DNA from: Syntrophales bacterium
Lineage (GTDB): Bacteria; Desulfobacterota; Syntrophia; Syntrophales; UBA2192
Direction: 5' to 3'
Length of the DNA: 13,321 bases
NCBI GenBank assembly: GCA_025454095.1
Contig: JALOPC010000025.1
Location: forward strand, 1-13,321
The first letter of the stretch is position 1, and each line of letters begins with the position of its first letter. The position numbers and the translations under genes are program-made. The notes beneath the pieces are model-generated. The model was not told the DNA's origin and made no database searches. It saw only the letters and a list, made by a program, of their open reading frames with translations. This document shows, piece after piece, positions 13,023 to 13,321 of this stretch.

Positions 13023-13023
13023 T
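12994..13023 (+). terminator. Intrinsic terminator after the ATPase
   Basis: Same 10-bp stem as at 11670 (GGCCGGTTCC, CAT, GGAGCCGGCC), followed by seven T. It lies 20 nt after the ATPase stop. Confidence 0.88.
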
Positions 13024-13247
13024 GCGCAGGTGAGATGGACAGGCCCCGCATGAAACGTGCCGGCCCTAAATGCCCGCCGGGAGGGCAGGAGCCCTTTTTA
13101 AGACAGACGCCATGGCGCGATGCCGCCGGTATGCCTTTTGCTCGTTGTTCATGCCGAGGAAGGGGGAGACCCCTCCACGTCATTTTGCCCGTTGTCACGC
13201 TCCCAGCTGTCTTTCCGCCTCCCCTGCTTCCTTTCTCTTTTCGGCCT
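13024..13247. other. Spacer without a supported gene
   Basis: I see no convincing gene here. Short open frames on both strands lack a ribosome binding site or recognisable residues. The stretch holds a possible weak terminator (AGGGC, AGGA, GCCCT, then TTTT, 13082-13099) and a pyrimidine-rich segment (13201-13240) just before the fragment at 13248. It may be island remnant or returning chromosome. Confidence 0.5.
13082..13099 (+). terminator. Possible weak intrinsic terminator
   Basis: A 5-bp stem AGGGC/GCCCT with loop AGGA is followed by a T-run at 13095-13099. The stem is short and no gene ends immediately before it. Confidence 0.3.
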
Positions 13248-13321
13248 TACGAGTTCACCGATTCCTACGAGGCGGAGTTCGCCGAGCACGGGCTCGACAA
13301 TCTCGTGATCCGCTCCACCGC
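13248..13321 (+). pseudogene. Fragment similar to the C-terminus of the unknown acidic protein (runs off window)
   Basis: Read from 13248 the frame gives YEFTDSYEAEFAEHGLDNLV then IRST. This matches residues 121-144 of the protein at 11175-11618 (YEFADSYAAEFAENGIDNLV then LRSD), 18 of 25 residues if the partial last codon is counted, and roughly 80 percent at DNA level. Similarity stops abruptly at the Tyr codon; upstream of it the frame stays open from an ATG at 13131 but the residues bear no resemblance to the homologue. It is therefore either a truncated remnant of a second copy or the end of a gene with a new N-terminus. The window ends before a stop codon. Confidence 0.6.

Noticed and set aside
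12881..13198. Minus-strand open frame at the right end
   Set aside because: It crosses the 57-bp repeat and a terminator, has no ribosome binding site and no recognisable residues.
9100..13321. CRISPR array
   Set aside because: The repeated hexamers and 31-bp units are too few and too short, and lack regular repeat-spacer alternation.

Overview
The window looks like chromosome from a GC-rich anaerobic bacterium of the deltaproteobacterial (Desulfobacterota) type. The evidence is a tetrapyrrole operon laid out cytochrome-assembly gene, hemA, hemC, fused cobA-hemD, followed by an AhbC-like radical SAM enzyme. That enzyme marks the siroheme-dependent (alternative) heme route of sulfate reducers and their relatives and of archaea. 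Strong Shine-Dalgarno sites and a tRNA with encoded CCA argue for a bacterium. The taxon is an inference from gene content; no ribosomal marker is present.

Region 1 (1-6486, minus strand, very GC-rich) is one tetrapyrrole cluster. In transcription order it encodes precorrin-2 dehydrogenase (SirC/CysG-N type), a CcsA/HemX-like membrane protein, glutamyl-tRNA reductase (hemA), porphobilinogen deaminase (hemC), a SUMT-uroporphyrinogen III synthase fusion (cobA-hemD) and, beyond a 90-bp palindromic repeat, AhbC (cut by the window edge). Together they run from glutamyl-tRNA through uroporphyrinogen III and precorrin-2 to sirohydrochlorin, with a late step toward heme; hemB, hemL, ahbA/B and ahbD are not in the window. 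Two oddities stand out. The SUMT domain lacks about 28 residues that the family normally has, in frame. hemC has no ATG, GTG or TTG start and may begin at a CTG that overlaps the hemA stop.

Region 2 (6487-8951, plus strand) starts at a compact divergent promoter whose two -35 boxes form an inverted repeat. It carries prmA, rsmE and an RDD-family membrane protein gene.

Region 3 (8973-13321) begins with tRNA-Phe(GAA) and its terminator, and then becomes an accessory island of visibly lower GC. It holds a promoter-dense AT-rich stretch with regularly spaced TTGACA boxes, a self-inhibited Fic protein with a C-terminal DNA-binding-like tail, a three-gene operon (ribbon-helix-helix antitoxin, RelE/ParE toxin, unknown acidic protein) and an AAA_14/DUF4143-type ATPase behind two tandem 31-bp palindromic operators. 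A 22-bp exact copy of the tRNA-Phe 3' end lies at 12956-12977, overlapping a 57-bp exact direct repeat that also occurs at 11642-11698. The two repeats bracket the ATPase module, and the ATPase takes its last codons and stop from the repeat. No integrase is visible. At the right edge a fragment resembles the C-terminus of the unknown acidic protein, so the accessory array appears to be built from duplicated or stacked insertions at tRNA-Phe.
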